A stretch of DNA of 64,000 bases from positions 62,001 through 126,000 of the IMG/VR virus record IMGVR_UViG_3300044451_000175; one strand, 5' to 3'. This document shows, piece after piece, positions 22,404 to 29,125 of this stretch. Both the position numbers and the translations under genes were made by a program. Source of the stretch: a virus. The notes below the pieces were generated by a model. The model saw only the letters and a list, made by a program, of their open reading frames with translations, was not told where the DNA came from and did no database searches. Each line of letters starts with the position of its first letter. The stretch's first letter is position 1.

Positions 22404-22465
22404 GTCGAGATGACAGACAGGAGTACATTCACTACTCGTTCTCTTGTCAACTTATTGCTCGGCTT
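22404..22465 (+). ncRNA. Recurring compact RNA element, free-standing, diverged (copy H)
   Basis: GTCGAG/CTCGGC closes it; GATGA, GACAG paired with TTGTC, GGAGTACATTC and CTTATTGC are recognisable equivalents of the conserved blocks. More diverged than the other copies. Confidence 0.5.
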
Positions 22466-22467
22466 AT

Positions 22468-22535
22468 GCCCCGCCCTGCGGTCAGGTTCGGAGTCTACGA
22501 AACTCTGAAGTTCCGTTCGACTCGGAAGCGGGGTA
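22468..22535 (+). tRNA. tRNA-Arg(ACG)
   Basis: GCCCCGC pairs with GCGGGGT; anticodon arm GGAGT-CTACGAA-ACTCT. A34 needs tRNA deaminase (TadA) to read the CGN box. Confidence 0.85.
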
Positions 22536-22538
22536 CTT

Positions 22539-22609
22539 GCCCGGTCCAGCGGTTTACCGGCACTGAGCTTGCGAAGCTCGGTTGCGTGGTTCGACTCCAC
22601 GACAGGGTA
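22539..22609 (+). tRNA. tRNA-Arg(GCG)
   Basis: GCCCGGT pairs with ACAGGGT with one G-A mismatch; anticodon arm TGAGC-TTGCGAA-GCTCG. GCG for Arg is rare in bacteria, where ACG usually covers CGC. Confidence 0.78.
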
Positions 22610-22612
22610 CTC

Positions 22613-22675
22613 GGTGAGATGAACGTAGGGATTACATTGGTTATGTGAAATCTCTACAACCTTTTTGCTCATCAC
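22613..22675 (+). ncRNA. Recurring compact RNA element, free-standing (copy F)
   Basis: Outer GTGAG/CTCA(t)CAC helix; GATGA, GTAG paired with CTAC, GGGATTACAT, loop TGGTT, ATGTGAAATCT, and CTTTTTGC. Very close to copy E in the conserved blocks while stems differ with compensating changes. Confidence 0.75.
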
Positions 22676-22696
22676 ATTTTCTTCCGAAAGGCGCGA

Positions 22697-22975
22697 ATGG
22701 CGACGAGTGGCGACCCTGAGATCTGGTTGTTGCAACGCATTGATGAGTTGCAGGACAAACCTAATTGGCCCGCGACCCACAAGAACATCTGGCAGGGCAG
22801 TTATGATGTGTGGTTCTCGGAACAAGATCGGATCGACGCCTACGAGATTCCAAAAAGACGGATGGCGAGCGCTGTCAAGCAGGATCTCATTCAGAGTAGC
22901 ATCAAGGAAGTCGGGAAGTACAAGTTCGAGGTCTGGAGTTTGACCGAGAAGGGCAAGCAGTTGATTGGCAAGTGA
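22697..22975 (+). CDS. Possible winged-helix protein, unknown
   Basis: 92 aa. The end (KYKFEVWSLTEKGKQLI) resembles the wing of a winged-helix DNA-binding domain. No family confirmed. Confidence 0.65.
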   Translation: MATSGDPEIWLLQRIDELQDKPNWPATHKNIWQGSYDVWFSEQDRIDAYEIPKRRMASAVKQDLIQSSIKEVGKYKFEVWSLTEKGKQLIGK

Positions 22976-22988
22976 TGTGGGCAATAAC

Positions 22989-23180
22989 ATGAGCAAGACG
23001 ATTTTGCCGTGGCCGATGATTTTGGGGCTAACCGCCGGAATCATGGTCGGAAATTGTTGCTTGAAATTGCTTGAAGACTGGCCTCGCGACAAAGGGTTGT
23101 TGTTCGGTTTGGTTTGCGGCCTCGTGAACGTTGTTTTGTGCGGTTCGTTCCGTGTAATTGAATGGATGGTTCGGCGTTAA
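22989..23180 (+). CDS. Small membrane protein, unknown
   Basis: 63 aa with two transmembrane segments (about 8-25 and 38-56). Ends at the first base pair of tRNA-Ile. Confidence 0.65.
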   Translation: MSKTILPWPMILGLTAGIMVGNCCLKLLEDWPRDKGLLFGLVCGLVNVVLCGSFRVIEWMVRR

Positions 23181-23254
23181 CGGCCCATAGTGTAGTGGTT
23201 TCTGCACGAGAGTCTGATAAACTCTAAGTCGAAGTTCGATTCTTCGTGGGCCGA
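23181..23254 (+). tRNA. tRNA-Ile(GAT)
   Basis: CGGCCCA pairs with TGGGCCG; anticodon arm AGAGT-CTGATAA-ACTCT. Confidence 0.92.
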
Positions 23255-23263
23255 CTGATTGAT

Positions 23264-23333
23264 GGTGTACGACTCCGGTGAGTAGTTGTGGTTGTGAACT
23301 ATGACAAGGTGGGTTCGACCCCCATCGTACACC
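23264..23333 (+). tRNA. tRNA-His(GTG), second
   Basis: G-1 present; GTGTACG pairs with CGTACAC; C73. Anticodon loop TTGTGAA sits in a wobble-rich stem. Confidence 0.78.
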
Positions 23334-23336
23334 CTT

Positions 23337-23414
23337 GCGAGATGACCTTGTTGGGGATTACATTCCTTTTCAGAATGTGCCGAAAGGCACAATCTCCGAC
23401 GTTCTTTTGCTCGC
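23337..23414 (+). ncRNA. Recurring compact RNA element, free-standing (copy G)
   Basis: GCGA/TCGC outer helix; GATGAC, GTTGG paired with CCGAC, GGATTACATTC paired to GAATGT, a GCC-gaaa-GGC hairpin, AATCT and TTTTGC. The GAAA hairpin is at the same place as in the insert of tRNA-Lys at 6853. Confidence 0.75.
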
Positions 23415-23420
23415 TTTATT

Positions 23421-23492
23421 CGGCCTGTCGTTCAATGGTTAGGACAGTGGTCTGATAAACCGCAAACGGTGGTTCGACTCCACCCAGGCCGA
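23421..23492 (+). tRNA. tRNA-Ile(GAT), second
   Basis: CGGCCTG pairs with CAGGCCG; anticodon loop CTGATAA between GTGGT and ACCGC. Confidence 0.92.
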
Positions 23493-23497
23493 CTTCT

Positions 23498-23539
23498 GTC
23501 TGATAATTTTTCCAATTTATCAGACAACATGGCTATAAT
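23498..23539 (+). promoter_or_regulatory. Hairpin plus leaderless promoter of HNH gene
   Basis: GTCTGATAA (23498-23506) pairs with TTATCAGAC (23517-23525) around a T-rich loop; TATAAT at 23534-23539 is five bases before the ATG. Confidence 0.65.
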
Positions 23540-23544
23540 ACGTC

Positions 23545-24012
23545 ATGGAGAAATACTGCTCGACATGCAAGCAGACCAAGCTTTGCTCTGCATTCAACAA
23601 GAACCGCTATCGCAAAGACGGCCTGCAAGTCAGGTGCAGAGATTGCGACAAAGCCAGATCAAAACAGAGGTATCAGGGCGAGTACAAAGACTACTACATC
23701 GCCAAGAGCCAAGAGACGCTGGCTGCACGACGCCAGTGGTTCGAGGATTACAAGAAAGACAAATGCTGTTCACGGTGTGGCGACCTTCGCTGGTATGTGT
23801 TGGAGTTTCACCACCGTGACGGCGTTGACAAGGAAGACGAAATCTCTCGAATGGTCTTCAACAAGAGATCGGTCGATAAGATCATGCTGGAGATAGCCAA
23901 GTGCGATCTGGTGTGCGCCAACTGCCACCGTGAATTGCACCACATGCAAAAACAGACGGGCGGTTCGACCCCGCCCTTCCGTACTGACGGGTTTCCACCC
24001 AGTAAAAACTAG
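23545..24012 (+). CDS. HNH endonuclease, tRNA-associated family
   Basis: 155 aa: CSTCKQTKLCSAF, KDGLQVRCRDC, CSRCGDLRWYVLEFHHRD, KCDLVCANCHRELH. The C-terminal 20 residues are encoded by what looks like a tRNA 3' half (GGGCGG-TTCGACC-CCGCCC followed by TTCCGT), so the gene has fused to a tRNA remnant. Confidence 0.83.
   Translation: MEKYCSTCKQTKLCSAFNKNRYRKDGLQVRCRDCDKARSKQRYQGEYKDYYIAKSQETLAARRQWFEDYKKDKCCSRCGDLRWYVLEFHHRDGVDKEDEISRMVFNKRSVDKIMLEIAKCDLVCANCHRELHHMQKQTGGSTPPFRTDGFPPSKN
23957..23988 (+). pseudogene. tRNA 3'-half remnant inside the HNH gene end
   Basis: A complete T-arm with 7 following bases but no matching 5' half within the HNH unit or before it. Probably what is left of a tRNA split by the insertion. 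Confidence 0.5.
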
Positions 24013-24119
24013 CAGGGTATCGGCTAGTTTCCCTGTCTACCCATAACCTCTGGTACGCTTGCGTGCCGGAAGGCTGAAACAACAGTGTACTGGTCGCTTT
24101 GCGGCCGGTGGGGACAAAA

Positions 24120-24192
24120 GGCGGCGTAGCCAAGTGGTAAGGCACCTACCCGCAAGGTAGGAGATTCGGGGGTTCGAGTCCTTCCGCCGCCT
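24120..24192 (+). tRNA. tRNA-Cys(GCA), C33 variant
   Basis: GGCGGCG pairs with CGCCGCC; body typical of bacterial Cys (GCCAAGTGGTAAGGC D-arm). Anticodon loop CCGCAAG has C instead of the near-universal T33. Confidence 0.75.
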
Positions 24193-24206
24193 CTGAGGAT
24201 TTCAAG

Positions 24207-24434
24207 ATGAAAGACTTCGATGAAACCGTCGCGCGGTTCAAGAATCAAGAACTCGACGTAGACGATTGGAACTTTGTCGTCCACTACGAAGGTGCCGGCG
24301 ACTACGCGGCCTACATCATGGGCGAAGGCTCTCAGCAGTGCCTCGCCTACAAGACGGGGTTCGCGAGCAAGGAAGTAGTCATCGAGTTCTTCAAGTCCCT
24401 CGGCGTCAGCCGGGTACTCGAAGGGCTTGGGTAA
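24207..24434 (+). CDS. Small acidic alpha-beta protein, unknown
   Basis: 75 aa, acidic (KDFDETVARFKNQELDVDDW). Stop codon directly abuts tRNA-Pro. No family recognised. Confidence 0.65.
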   Translation: MKDFDETVARFKNQELDVDDWNFVVHYEGAGDYAAYIMGEGSQQCLAYKTGFASKEVVIEFFKSLGVSRVLEGLG

Positions 24435-24505
24435 CAGGGGTAATTGTTACGGTAGCATTCTACTTTTGGAAAGTAGCAGCGTGGGTTCGACTCCCGCACC
24501 CCTGA
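24435..24505 (+). tRNA. tRNA-Pro(TGG)
   Basis: CAGGGGT pairs with ACCCCTG; anticodon arm CTACT-TTTGGAA-AGTAG. Confidence 0.92.
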
Positions 24506-24523
24506 CTCGGAAACGCCTATGAC

Positions 24524-24724
24524 ATGAGGGCCGAGCAGAGAACCTTCACCGCCGAACTTCTGGCTTGGGGTTCTCTCCTGCTGGCTCTGGGCTTTCTGGT
24601 GGTCCCCATCTTGATGGGCGAACCACGGCACATGTCGAACCCGATCTGCGAAAACGGGTTCATCGTGTTCGGCTTCGCCTGTTGCGCGTTTTTCTTGGTC
24701 GTGTTCGTGAATCCTGACAAATGA
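24524..24724 (+). CDS. Small membrane protein, unknown
   Basis: 66 aa, two transmembrane segments (about 12-31 and 44-63). Ends at the left repeat of the next HNH unit. Confidence 0.65.
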   Translation: MRAEQRTFTAELLAWGSLLLALGFLVVPILMGEPRHMSNPICENGFIVFGFACCAFFLVVFVNPDK

Positions 24725-24725
24725 C

Positions 24726-24742
24726 CGGGGACAAGTGTTCCG
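24726..24742 (+). repeat. 17-bp copy of tRNA-Pro 5' end before an HNH gene
   Basis: Identical to 25107-25123, the acceptor and D-stem start of the intact tRNA-Pro that follows the HNH gene. The HNH unit of 381 bp is thus bracketed by tRNA 5'-end copies, the mirror image of the case at 18112. Confidence 0.85.
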
Positions 24743-24761
24743 CTTCTGCTATAATTTGGGT

Positions 24762-25106
24762 ATGAGCAGAGCAGAATACCGTCGCGAGTATCGTCGCCGT
24801 CGCAACTTGACCGACCCGAACTGGCGCAAAACAGAAAACGCAGATCAACTGAAACGGATTGAGCGAAATCGCCAGTTCGTAAATGAATTCAAGAAAAACA
24901 AAGGTTGCAAGTATTGCCCGGAGGCGGCTGTTTGTTGCCTCGACCTCCATCACCGAGATGGTGAAGAGAAAGACAAGGCGGTTTCCTACATGGTCAAAAT
25001 GGGCTATGGTTTGGAACGCCTAAACGAAGAGATTCAGAAGTGTGACGTGGTGTGTGCAAACTGTCATCGCAAGTTGCACGCTGGTCACGTTCTGAATAGT
25101 AGATAA
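24762..25106 (+). CDS. HNH endonuclease, tRNA-associated family, shortened
   Basis: 114 aa. The N-terminal double zinc module is missing; it begins with a basic helix (MSRAEYRREYRRRR) and keeps CKYCPEAAVCCLDLHHRD and KCDVVCANCHRKLH. TATAAT at 24750-24755 is six bases before the ATG. Stops at the first base of tRNA-Pro. Confidence 0.82.
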   Translation: MSRAEYRREYRRRRNLTDPNWRKTENADQLKRIERNRQFVNEFKKNKGCKYCPEAAVCCLDLHHRDGEEKDKAVSYMVKMGYGLERLNEEIQKCDVVCANCHRKLHAGHVLNSR

Positions 25107-25178
25107 CGGGGACAAGTGTTCCGGTACGCACCCGTGCTTTGGGAGCATGGAGAGCGGGTTCGATTCCCGCGTCCCCGA
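25107..25178 (+). tRNA. tRNA-Pro(TGG), second
   Basis: CGGGGAC pairs with GTCCCCG; anticodon arm CGTGC-TTTGGGA-GCATG. Its first 17 bases recur before the HNH gene. Confidence 0.9.
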
Positions 25179-25181
25179 CTT

Positions 25182-25346
25182 ATGCGACACCTACTCAACT
25201 TTCTGATCCTGCTGACGGCGGTCATCGGATTGCCATTCGGGTGGATCGTTGCTTGGAACAAGCCCATTGGCAAGAAGCTCCAGACGAGCTTCGTGTGCGG
25301 CGTAGTTCTTGTAGCGGCCGTCATCCTGTACTTCAGCTTGAGGTGA
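25182..25346 (+). CDS. Small membrane protein, unknown
   Basis: 54 aa from ATG 25182, two transmembrane segments (about 4-22 and 34-52). Three bases after tRNA-Pro, no ribosome site seen. Confidence 0.6.
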   Translation: MRHLLNFLILLTAVIGLPFGWIVAWNKPIGKKLQTSFVCGVVLVAAVILYFSLR

Positions 25347-25349
25347 TTT

Positions 25350-25532
25350 GTGGGTGCAAAATCAACCATAGACATCACGCGGGCCGAGGCGTTGGCTTTC
25401 ATCATGGACGCTTTGGGTCGTGCCGACAACGAGACGATTTCGCGTGTTCTTGAAGAATTGAACGACTGCGTTCGTGAGAGCGGCGACTACTCGAACAGTC
25501 TCGGCTTGCACAACTTTGCGGTTCGGGGCTAA
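25350..25532 (+). CDS. Small helical protein, unknown
   Basis: 60 aa from a GTG. ALAFIMDALGRADNETISRV is helical. The stop overlaps the CTAAATA promoter of the next gene. Confidence 0.6.
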   Translation: MGAKSTIDITRAEALAFIMDALGRADNETISRVLEELNDCVRESGDYSNSLGLHNFAVRG

Positions 25533-25540
25533 ATAACCAC
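25529..25540 (+). promoter_or_regulatory. CTAAATA late-type promoter
   Basis: CTAAATA at 25529-25535, five bases before the ATG at 25541. Confidence 0.75.
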
Positions 25541-25738
25541 ATGAAGAAGACCTTGTTTTCAAAGTGGTTGAAGGTTCGCGAGGCGGTGGGCGGCGCGGTC
25601 GGCCCTTACATCGCGGGCAAAAAGGACAAGACTGGTTCCGGGTGCGGCAAGCACACCGACTTCCAAGTCAGCGGCGCGTGCAGCGACCTGAACACTGAGA
25701 AGGGGAACAAGAAGATCCGCGACGGCAACATCAAGTAA
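25541..25738 (+). CDS. Short capsid-targeted protein
   Basis: 65 aa. TLFSKWLKVREA fits the capsid-targeting pattern; the rest is Gly/Lys-rich with two cysteines (GSGCGKHTDF, SGACSD). Leaderless layout with CTAAATA. Size resembles T4 internal proteins after processing. Function unknown. Confidence 0.7.
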   Translation: MKKTLFSKWLKVREAVGGAVGPYIAGKKDKTGSGCGKHTDFQVSGACSDLNTEKGNKKIRDGNIK

Positions 25739-25739
25739 C

Positions 25740-25827
25740 GGATGGGTAGATTAACTGGTAGAGCGATAAGTGTAGACGGAGATCCGTCAAGCATCAAAGT
25801 GTGTGGGTTCGAGTCCCACCCCATCCG
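25740..25827 (+). tRNA. tRNA-like gene with an elongated anticodon-region hairpin
   Basis: GGATGGG pairs with CCCATCC, D-arm and T-arm (GTGGG-TTCGAGT-CCCAC) are normal, G73. In place of an anticodon arm stands GACGG-agat-CCGTC within an imperfect outer stem; no 7-base anticodon loop is visible. Perhaps another insertion. Confidence 0.5.
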
Positions 25828-25836
25828 CTCGACAAT

Positions 25837-25909
25837 CGGGGTGAAGTCTTGTTAGTGAGACGCCTGTCTGGGGGACAGGAAGCGGCCGGTGCAACTCCGG
25901 TCACCCCGA
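25837..25909 (+). tRNA. tRNA-Pro(GGG)
   Basis: CGGGGTG pairs with CACCCCG; anticodon arm CCTGT-CTGGGGG-ACAGG. T-loop TGCAACT. Confidence 0.85.
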
Positions 25910-25915
25910 CTTTAT

Positions 25916-25987
25916 GCACCGGAGCCTCTATGGTTGGGGTGCCGTCTTATAAGCGGCTAGTCGTGGGTTCGATTCCCACCCGGTGTA
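25916..25987 (+). tRNA. tRNA-Ile(TAT)
   Basis: GCACCGG pairs with CCGGTGT; anticodon arm GCCGT-CTTATAA-GCGGC. Reads the rare ATA codon without lysidine. Confidence 0.88.
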
Positions 25988-25999
25988 CTCGGAGGTCGG

Positions 26000-26488
26000 A
26001 TGATGAAACGCATCTTGTCCAGACTGTTCGCCGCTGCTGTTCTGGGGTTCCTGTTTTGGATCGTCTACACGGCCGGTCATCTCGACGGCCACAAACACGT
26101 CGAGGAAGCCAAGCTCGCGGCTAAGGCGGAAACGCCCAAATCGCCGCCCCTCACCGACTGGAAGAAGTTCTACGATCTGGTGAAGGCCGACAAAGCTGGC
26201 TACATGTTGATCGAGGTCGAAGCATCGTGTGCCGACCGCGAACAATCCGATTTCACTTTGTTTCTCGTAGACGGCAATCGCTGGTACGAGATGCAAGTCG
26301 GCGGCTTGTGGAGTTGCGGCGGGCCGCACCCCGACAAGCCGTATCGTTTTTTCGCCCTGCCCCAACCGTCATTCGATTCGATTTTGAAGAGGGTTCCCTC
26401 CGACGACGCCAAGTTCGTCATGGTGGGACCGGGTCAGCCGAAACTGACCAACGTCAAGATCTCCTATCACGACAAGGACAGGCCATGA
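26000..26488 (+). CDS. Membrane-anchored protein, paralogue 1
   Basis: 162 aa. N-terminal membrane anchor (about residues 5-25), then LTDWKKFYDLVKA and FTLFLVDGNRWYEM, LWSCGGPHPD, VPSDDAKFVMVGPG. Shares these blocks with the next gene, so the two are tandem duplicates. GGAGG upstream of two ATGs. Probably faces the periplasm; function unknown. Confidence 0.75.
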   Translation: MMKRILSRLFAAAVLGFLFWIVYTAGHLDGHKHVEEAKLAAKAETPKSPPLTDWKKFYDLVKADKAGYMLIEVEASCADREQSDFTLFLVDGNRWYEMQVGGLWSCGGPHPDKPYRFFALPQPSFDSILKRVPSDDAKFVMVGPGQPKLTNVKISYHDKDRP

Positions 26489-26979
26489 AAAAGGCACTGC
26501 TCGCTTCGGCCGCGATCATCTTCGCTGTCTGGTTCGGTCATTACGTCGGCTACAGCCGGTGCAAGATCGACACGATGGAGCGTGAGAACGCCGAGTCCCG
26601 CGCCAAGATGATGGCGACGAAGCCCATCATTCCTCCAGTTACCGACTGGAAAAAGTTCTACATCGCCATTGAAAGTGGCGATGTCAACGCGATGGAATGG
26701 AGTGTTGGCGTTCAGGCCGATCCCGATTCGGAATACAACCGCTGCACCTTGTTTCTCGTAGACGGGGACCGCTGGTACGAGGTGGAAGATCTCAGTTTGT
26801 GGAGTTGCGGCGGGCCGCACGAAGACGGCGAACTGTACCGTTCTTACGTTCTGCCGCGAGACAAGTTCCGCAAGATGTTGAAGACGGTGCCGTCCGACGA
26901 CGCGAAGTTCGTGGTGGTCGGCCCCGGTCGCGCCAAACTGGTCGAAGTCGAAATCAAGTATCGCGAACGCAAACGATAA
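26485..26979 (+). CDS. Membrane-anchored protein, paralogue 2
   Basis: 164 aa; ATGA overlap with paralogue 1. Same anchor and conserved blocks (TDWKKFYIAIES, TLFLVDGDRWYEV, SLWSCGGPHEDG, VPSDDAKFVVVGPG). A conserved Cys in LWSCGG may be functional. Confidence 0.75.
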   Translation: MKKALLASAAIIFAVWFGHYVGYSRCKIDTMERENAESRAKMMATKPIIPPVTDWKKFYIAIESGDVNAMEWSVGVQADPDSEYNRCTLFLVDGDRWYEVEDLSLWSCGGPHEDGELYRSYVLPRDKFRKMLKTVPSDDAKFVVVGPGRAKLVEVEIKYRERKR

Positions 26980-27007
26980 CGTATACTGACGGCTGGAGGA
27001 CAAAGCC

Positions 27008-27355
27008 ATGACCCCGGCCGAACGCAAACAAAAGATCCGCGACCTTCAATGTCGCGCCGCCGATCTCTACCGGGAGGCCGGCGACCTTCGATGCGACTGC
27101 AACCACAACGTTCTGGTCAAAGAACCGGACGAATCCGGTCACTACGGCAGTGCCGAGTGCGAGGGTTGCGACGAAGACTTCGGGTGGTACTGTCACGCTT
27201 CCCCAGATCGTCGCTGTCACTACTGGTTCCAGATCGAAGGCGAACGCAAGTTCGTTACGCTTGTCGATGGGACTCAGCACGACGTACCGGCCGACACTGA
27301 GGAACCGTATTACGAAGATTGCATCTTCTGCGGACACCCCGACGAAAGAAAGTAG
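27008..27355 (+). CDS. Cysteine-rich zinc-binding protein, unknown
   Basis: 115 aa. CDCNH...CEGCDEDFGWYC...C and a C-terminal CIFCGH suggest two zinc sites. TATACT at 26982 and GGAGG before the ATG give a conventional promoter and ribosome site, unlike the leaderless genes. Confidence 0.75.
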   Translation: MTPAERKQKIRDLQCRAADLYREAGDLRCDCNHNVLVKEPDESGHYGSAECEGCDEDFGWYCHASPDRRCHYWFQIEGERKFVTLVDGTQHDVPADTEEPYYEDCIFCGHPDERK

Positions 27356-27423
27356 ACGCAATTTCGGAGACTGGCTCTTTCCCAGTTTATACTGAGCGGG
27401 AACTTACTTTCTCGGAGCCAGCC

Positions 27424-27672
27424 ATGAACAAGGAATCGATCTTGGAACGTGTCCGCACCCACCCGGCCGAGCCGTTAAAGGACGACGCCCTTTACGTCTT
27501 TCGGATCACGCAGTTCAAGGGTCTGCTCGACCTCGTTGAAGACACGATGAAAAAGAGCGGCAAGGATCTGCCGACCGTTCTCGGCGCGTTCGCCAAGAAC
27601 CGGGAGATCGTCCTGAACAGCTTCCCCTACGTTGGGGATGCGTTCGATGTCCTCATCAAAGACTTTAGCTGA
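27424..27672 (+). CDS. Small helical protein, unknown
   Basis: 82 aa from ATG 27424. Helical (ESILERVRTHP, LLDLVEDTMKKSGKDL). A TATACT-like box lies about 35 bases upstream. Confidence 0.7.
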   Translation: MNKESILERVRTHPAEPLKDDALYVFRITQFKGLLDLVEDTMKKSGKDLPTVLGAFAKNREIVLNSFPYVGDAFDVLIKDFS

Positions 27673-27681
27673 GGACAAGCC

Positions 27682-28278
27682 ATGCGACGCGCCGTTTACT
27701 TGGGAATCGTGTCGGGTCTGTGCGTGGCGTGGACCCTTTTGATGATCGTCGCCGCAGGTTGGGCGAAGGATCACCCGGTCGCGGGTGTGTTCCCGATTGT
27801 GTTGCTCGTGATGGTCCCGATGGCCGTGGCGATCTACCTGATCCAGTCGGTTTACATCATGTACACACAACCGGAGTGGCACTTCTGGCCCTCGGTTGCG
27901 CGGTGCCAACTCTGTCAGAAGCGGATTTACGTCTGGCAGAACTACGAGCGGCGCGACATGAAGATGAAGGTGATGATGACCTGTACTTTGCCGGTGCAAG
28001 TCTGGGGCAGTTCCTTGTGCCACACGGCCTGTGAGGGACAGCCTGAAGGTGAAGTAACGGCGAGTCGGGAAGTGGTTACTCGTTCGGCGGCAGACGAGCG
28101 GTTCACTGACGAGGAAATGAAGCAGCCGCACGTTCAGCAGTACCTGTTGGATCGCGTGAACCGGGAAGACGCGGCGCGAGCGGCCGAAGAACGTCGAAGT
28201 GCCGAAATGCTCGCCGAAGCGGAGCAACAGGTGGATCGCGAGTACCCTGCAAAGGGCTGGCCCGTTCAGAAAGACTAA
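27682..28278 (+). CDS. Membrane protein with Cys-containing domain
   Basis: 198 aa. Two transmembrane segments (about 7-27 and 38-60), then CQLCQKR...C...C, and a charged coiled coil at the end (EERRSAEMLAEAEQQ). GGAC ribosome site. Unknown. Confidence 0.7.
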   Translation: MRRAVYLGIVSGLCVAWTLLMIVAAGWAKDHPVAGVFPIVLLVMVPMAVAIYLIQSVYIMYTQPEWHFWPSVARCQLCQKRIYVWQNYERRDMKMKVMMTCTLPVQVWGSSLCHTACEGQPEGEVTASREVVTRSAADERFTDEEMKQPHVQQYLLDRVNREDAARAAEERRSAEMLAEAEQQVDREYPAKGWPVQKD

Positions 28279-28279
28279 A

Positions 28280-28591
28280 ATGTCTAAGCAGCAAGAGCGA
28301 GATGAGCAACTCGCTGAGTTGTGGCGGGTGTTAACAGAAACACACGAACCGAGCCACCGCGCACGGCGCAAGCCGGGTGAGGAAATATCCCACACAACTG
28401 CCAAAGTGGAAGAAAAAGGTCGCGAGGCCGAGTATCGCTATCACCACGAATGTGCAAGCCAAACAGACCTGAGCCGGGGGCAGGGCGTTGAAGGTCGGGT
28501 TGGTGCGGCAGCTATCGGGCTGCGGGGCGAGCAATCGCCTCAGTCTAATGGTGGCACTTGTTATACGCGACTCAAAGGTTACGGCCTTTGA
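28280..28591 (+). CDS. Small protein, uncertain end
   Basis: 103 aa. The first half (ERDEQLAELWRVLTETHE) is a believable helix; the second half looks less protein-like, so the true gene may be shorter or decayed. Confidence 0.45.
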   Translation: MSKQQERDEQLAELWRVLTETHEPSHRARRKPGEEISHTTAKVEEKGREAEYRYHHECASQTDLSRGQGVEGRVGAAAIGLRGEQSPQSNGGTCYTRLKGYGL

Positions 28592-28638
28592 GTCAGGCGT
28601 GTGGCATAGAACAGAATGGGAGTTACGGGTTCGTGGAC

Positions 28639-28710
28639 GGTCGATTCGTCTAGTGGCGAAGACATCTGCATCACACGCAGAAAACAGGGGTTCGATTCCC
28701 TTATCGACTA
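28639..28710 (+). tRNA. tRNA-Val(CAC)
   Basis: GGTCGAT pairs with ATCGACT; anticodon arm TCTGC-ATCACAC-GCAGA. Confidence 0.9.
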
Positions 28711-28732
28711 CTAACTACTCTGGAGTCTGATC

Positions 28733-28882
28733 ATGGCGAGCTTCGCGGACGGGATCGGTCAGGGACTCGACGGGATATTCAAGGTCGGCGGGTGCATCAT
28801 CATCTTCCTTTTGGGTCTGAGCGTTCTGTCGCTCGGCACTACGGCTTACCTGCTGTGGCGGTTCTGGGGTCAGTTGTTTTGA
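28733..28882 (+). CDS. 49-residue membrane protein
   Basis: GGAG ribosome site eight bases before the ATG. One transmembrane segment at about 20-42 (GGCIIIFLLGLSVLSL). Between two tRNA-Val genes. Unknown. Confidence 0.65.
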   Translation: MASFADGIGQGLDGIFKVGGCIIIFLLGLSVLSLGTTAYLLWRFWGQLF

Positions 28883-28890
28883 GTTGTGAT

Positions 28891-28961
28891 CGGCGATTCG
28901 TTCAATGGTAGGACACCTGCCTGACGTGCAGAAGACGGGGGTTCGATTCCCTCATCGCCGA
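28891..28961 (+). tRNA. tRNA-Val(GAC)
   Basis: CGGCGAT pairs with ATCGCCG; anticodon loop CTGACGT; one mismatch in the anticodon stem. Last tRNA of the main array. Confidence 0.85.
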
Positions 28962-28980
28962 CTTTGACCAGAGGTGTCTT

Positions 28981-29112
28981 ATGCCCAGAAACTCCATCCT
29001 CGGTGAAGCTCTCGCCTGTTTCATCATGGCGGGTCTTATGCCGATCTTCATTCTCGTCTTTTTGACTGGCGGCATTCCAACTTTGGCTGTCGCCAGTCAT
29101 CGCCGAGATTGA
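28981..29112 (+). CDS. 43-residue membrane protein
   Basis: MPRNSILGEALACFIMAGLM begins a protein with one long hydrophobic stretch. AGAGG lies upstream. Its stop overlaps the TAAGAT box of the next gene. Confidence 0.55.
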   Translation: MPRNSILGEALACFIMAGLMPIFILVFLTGGIPTLAVASHRRD

Positions 29113-29125
29113 CTAAGATTACGGT

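Noticed and set aside
21010-22675. Hammerhead ribozyme: GATGA and GAAA both occur in the recurring RNA element
   Set aside because: The helix arrangement is wrong: in hammerheads stem II joins GATGA directly to GAAA, whereas here an extra helix and GGATT stand between, and no CUGAUGA core or UH cleavage site fits.
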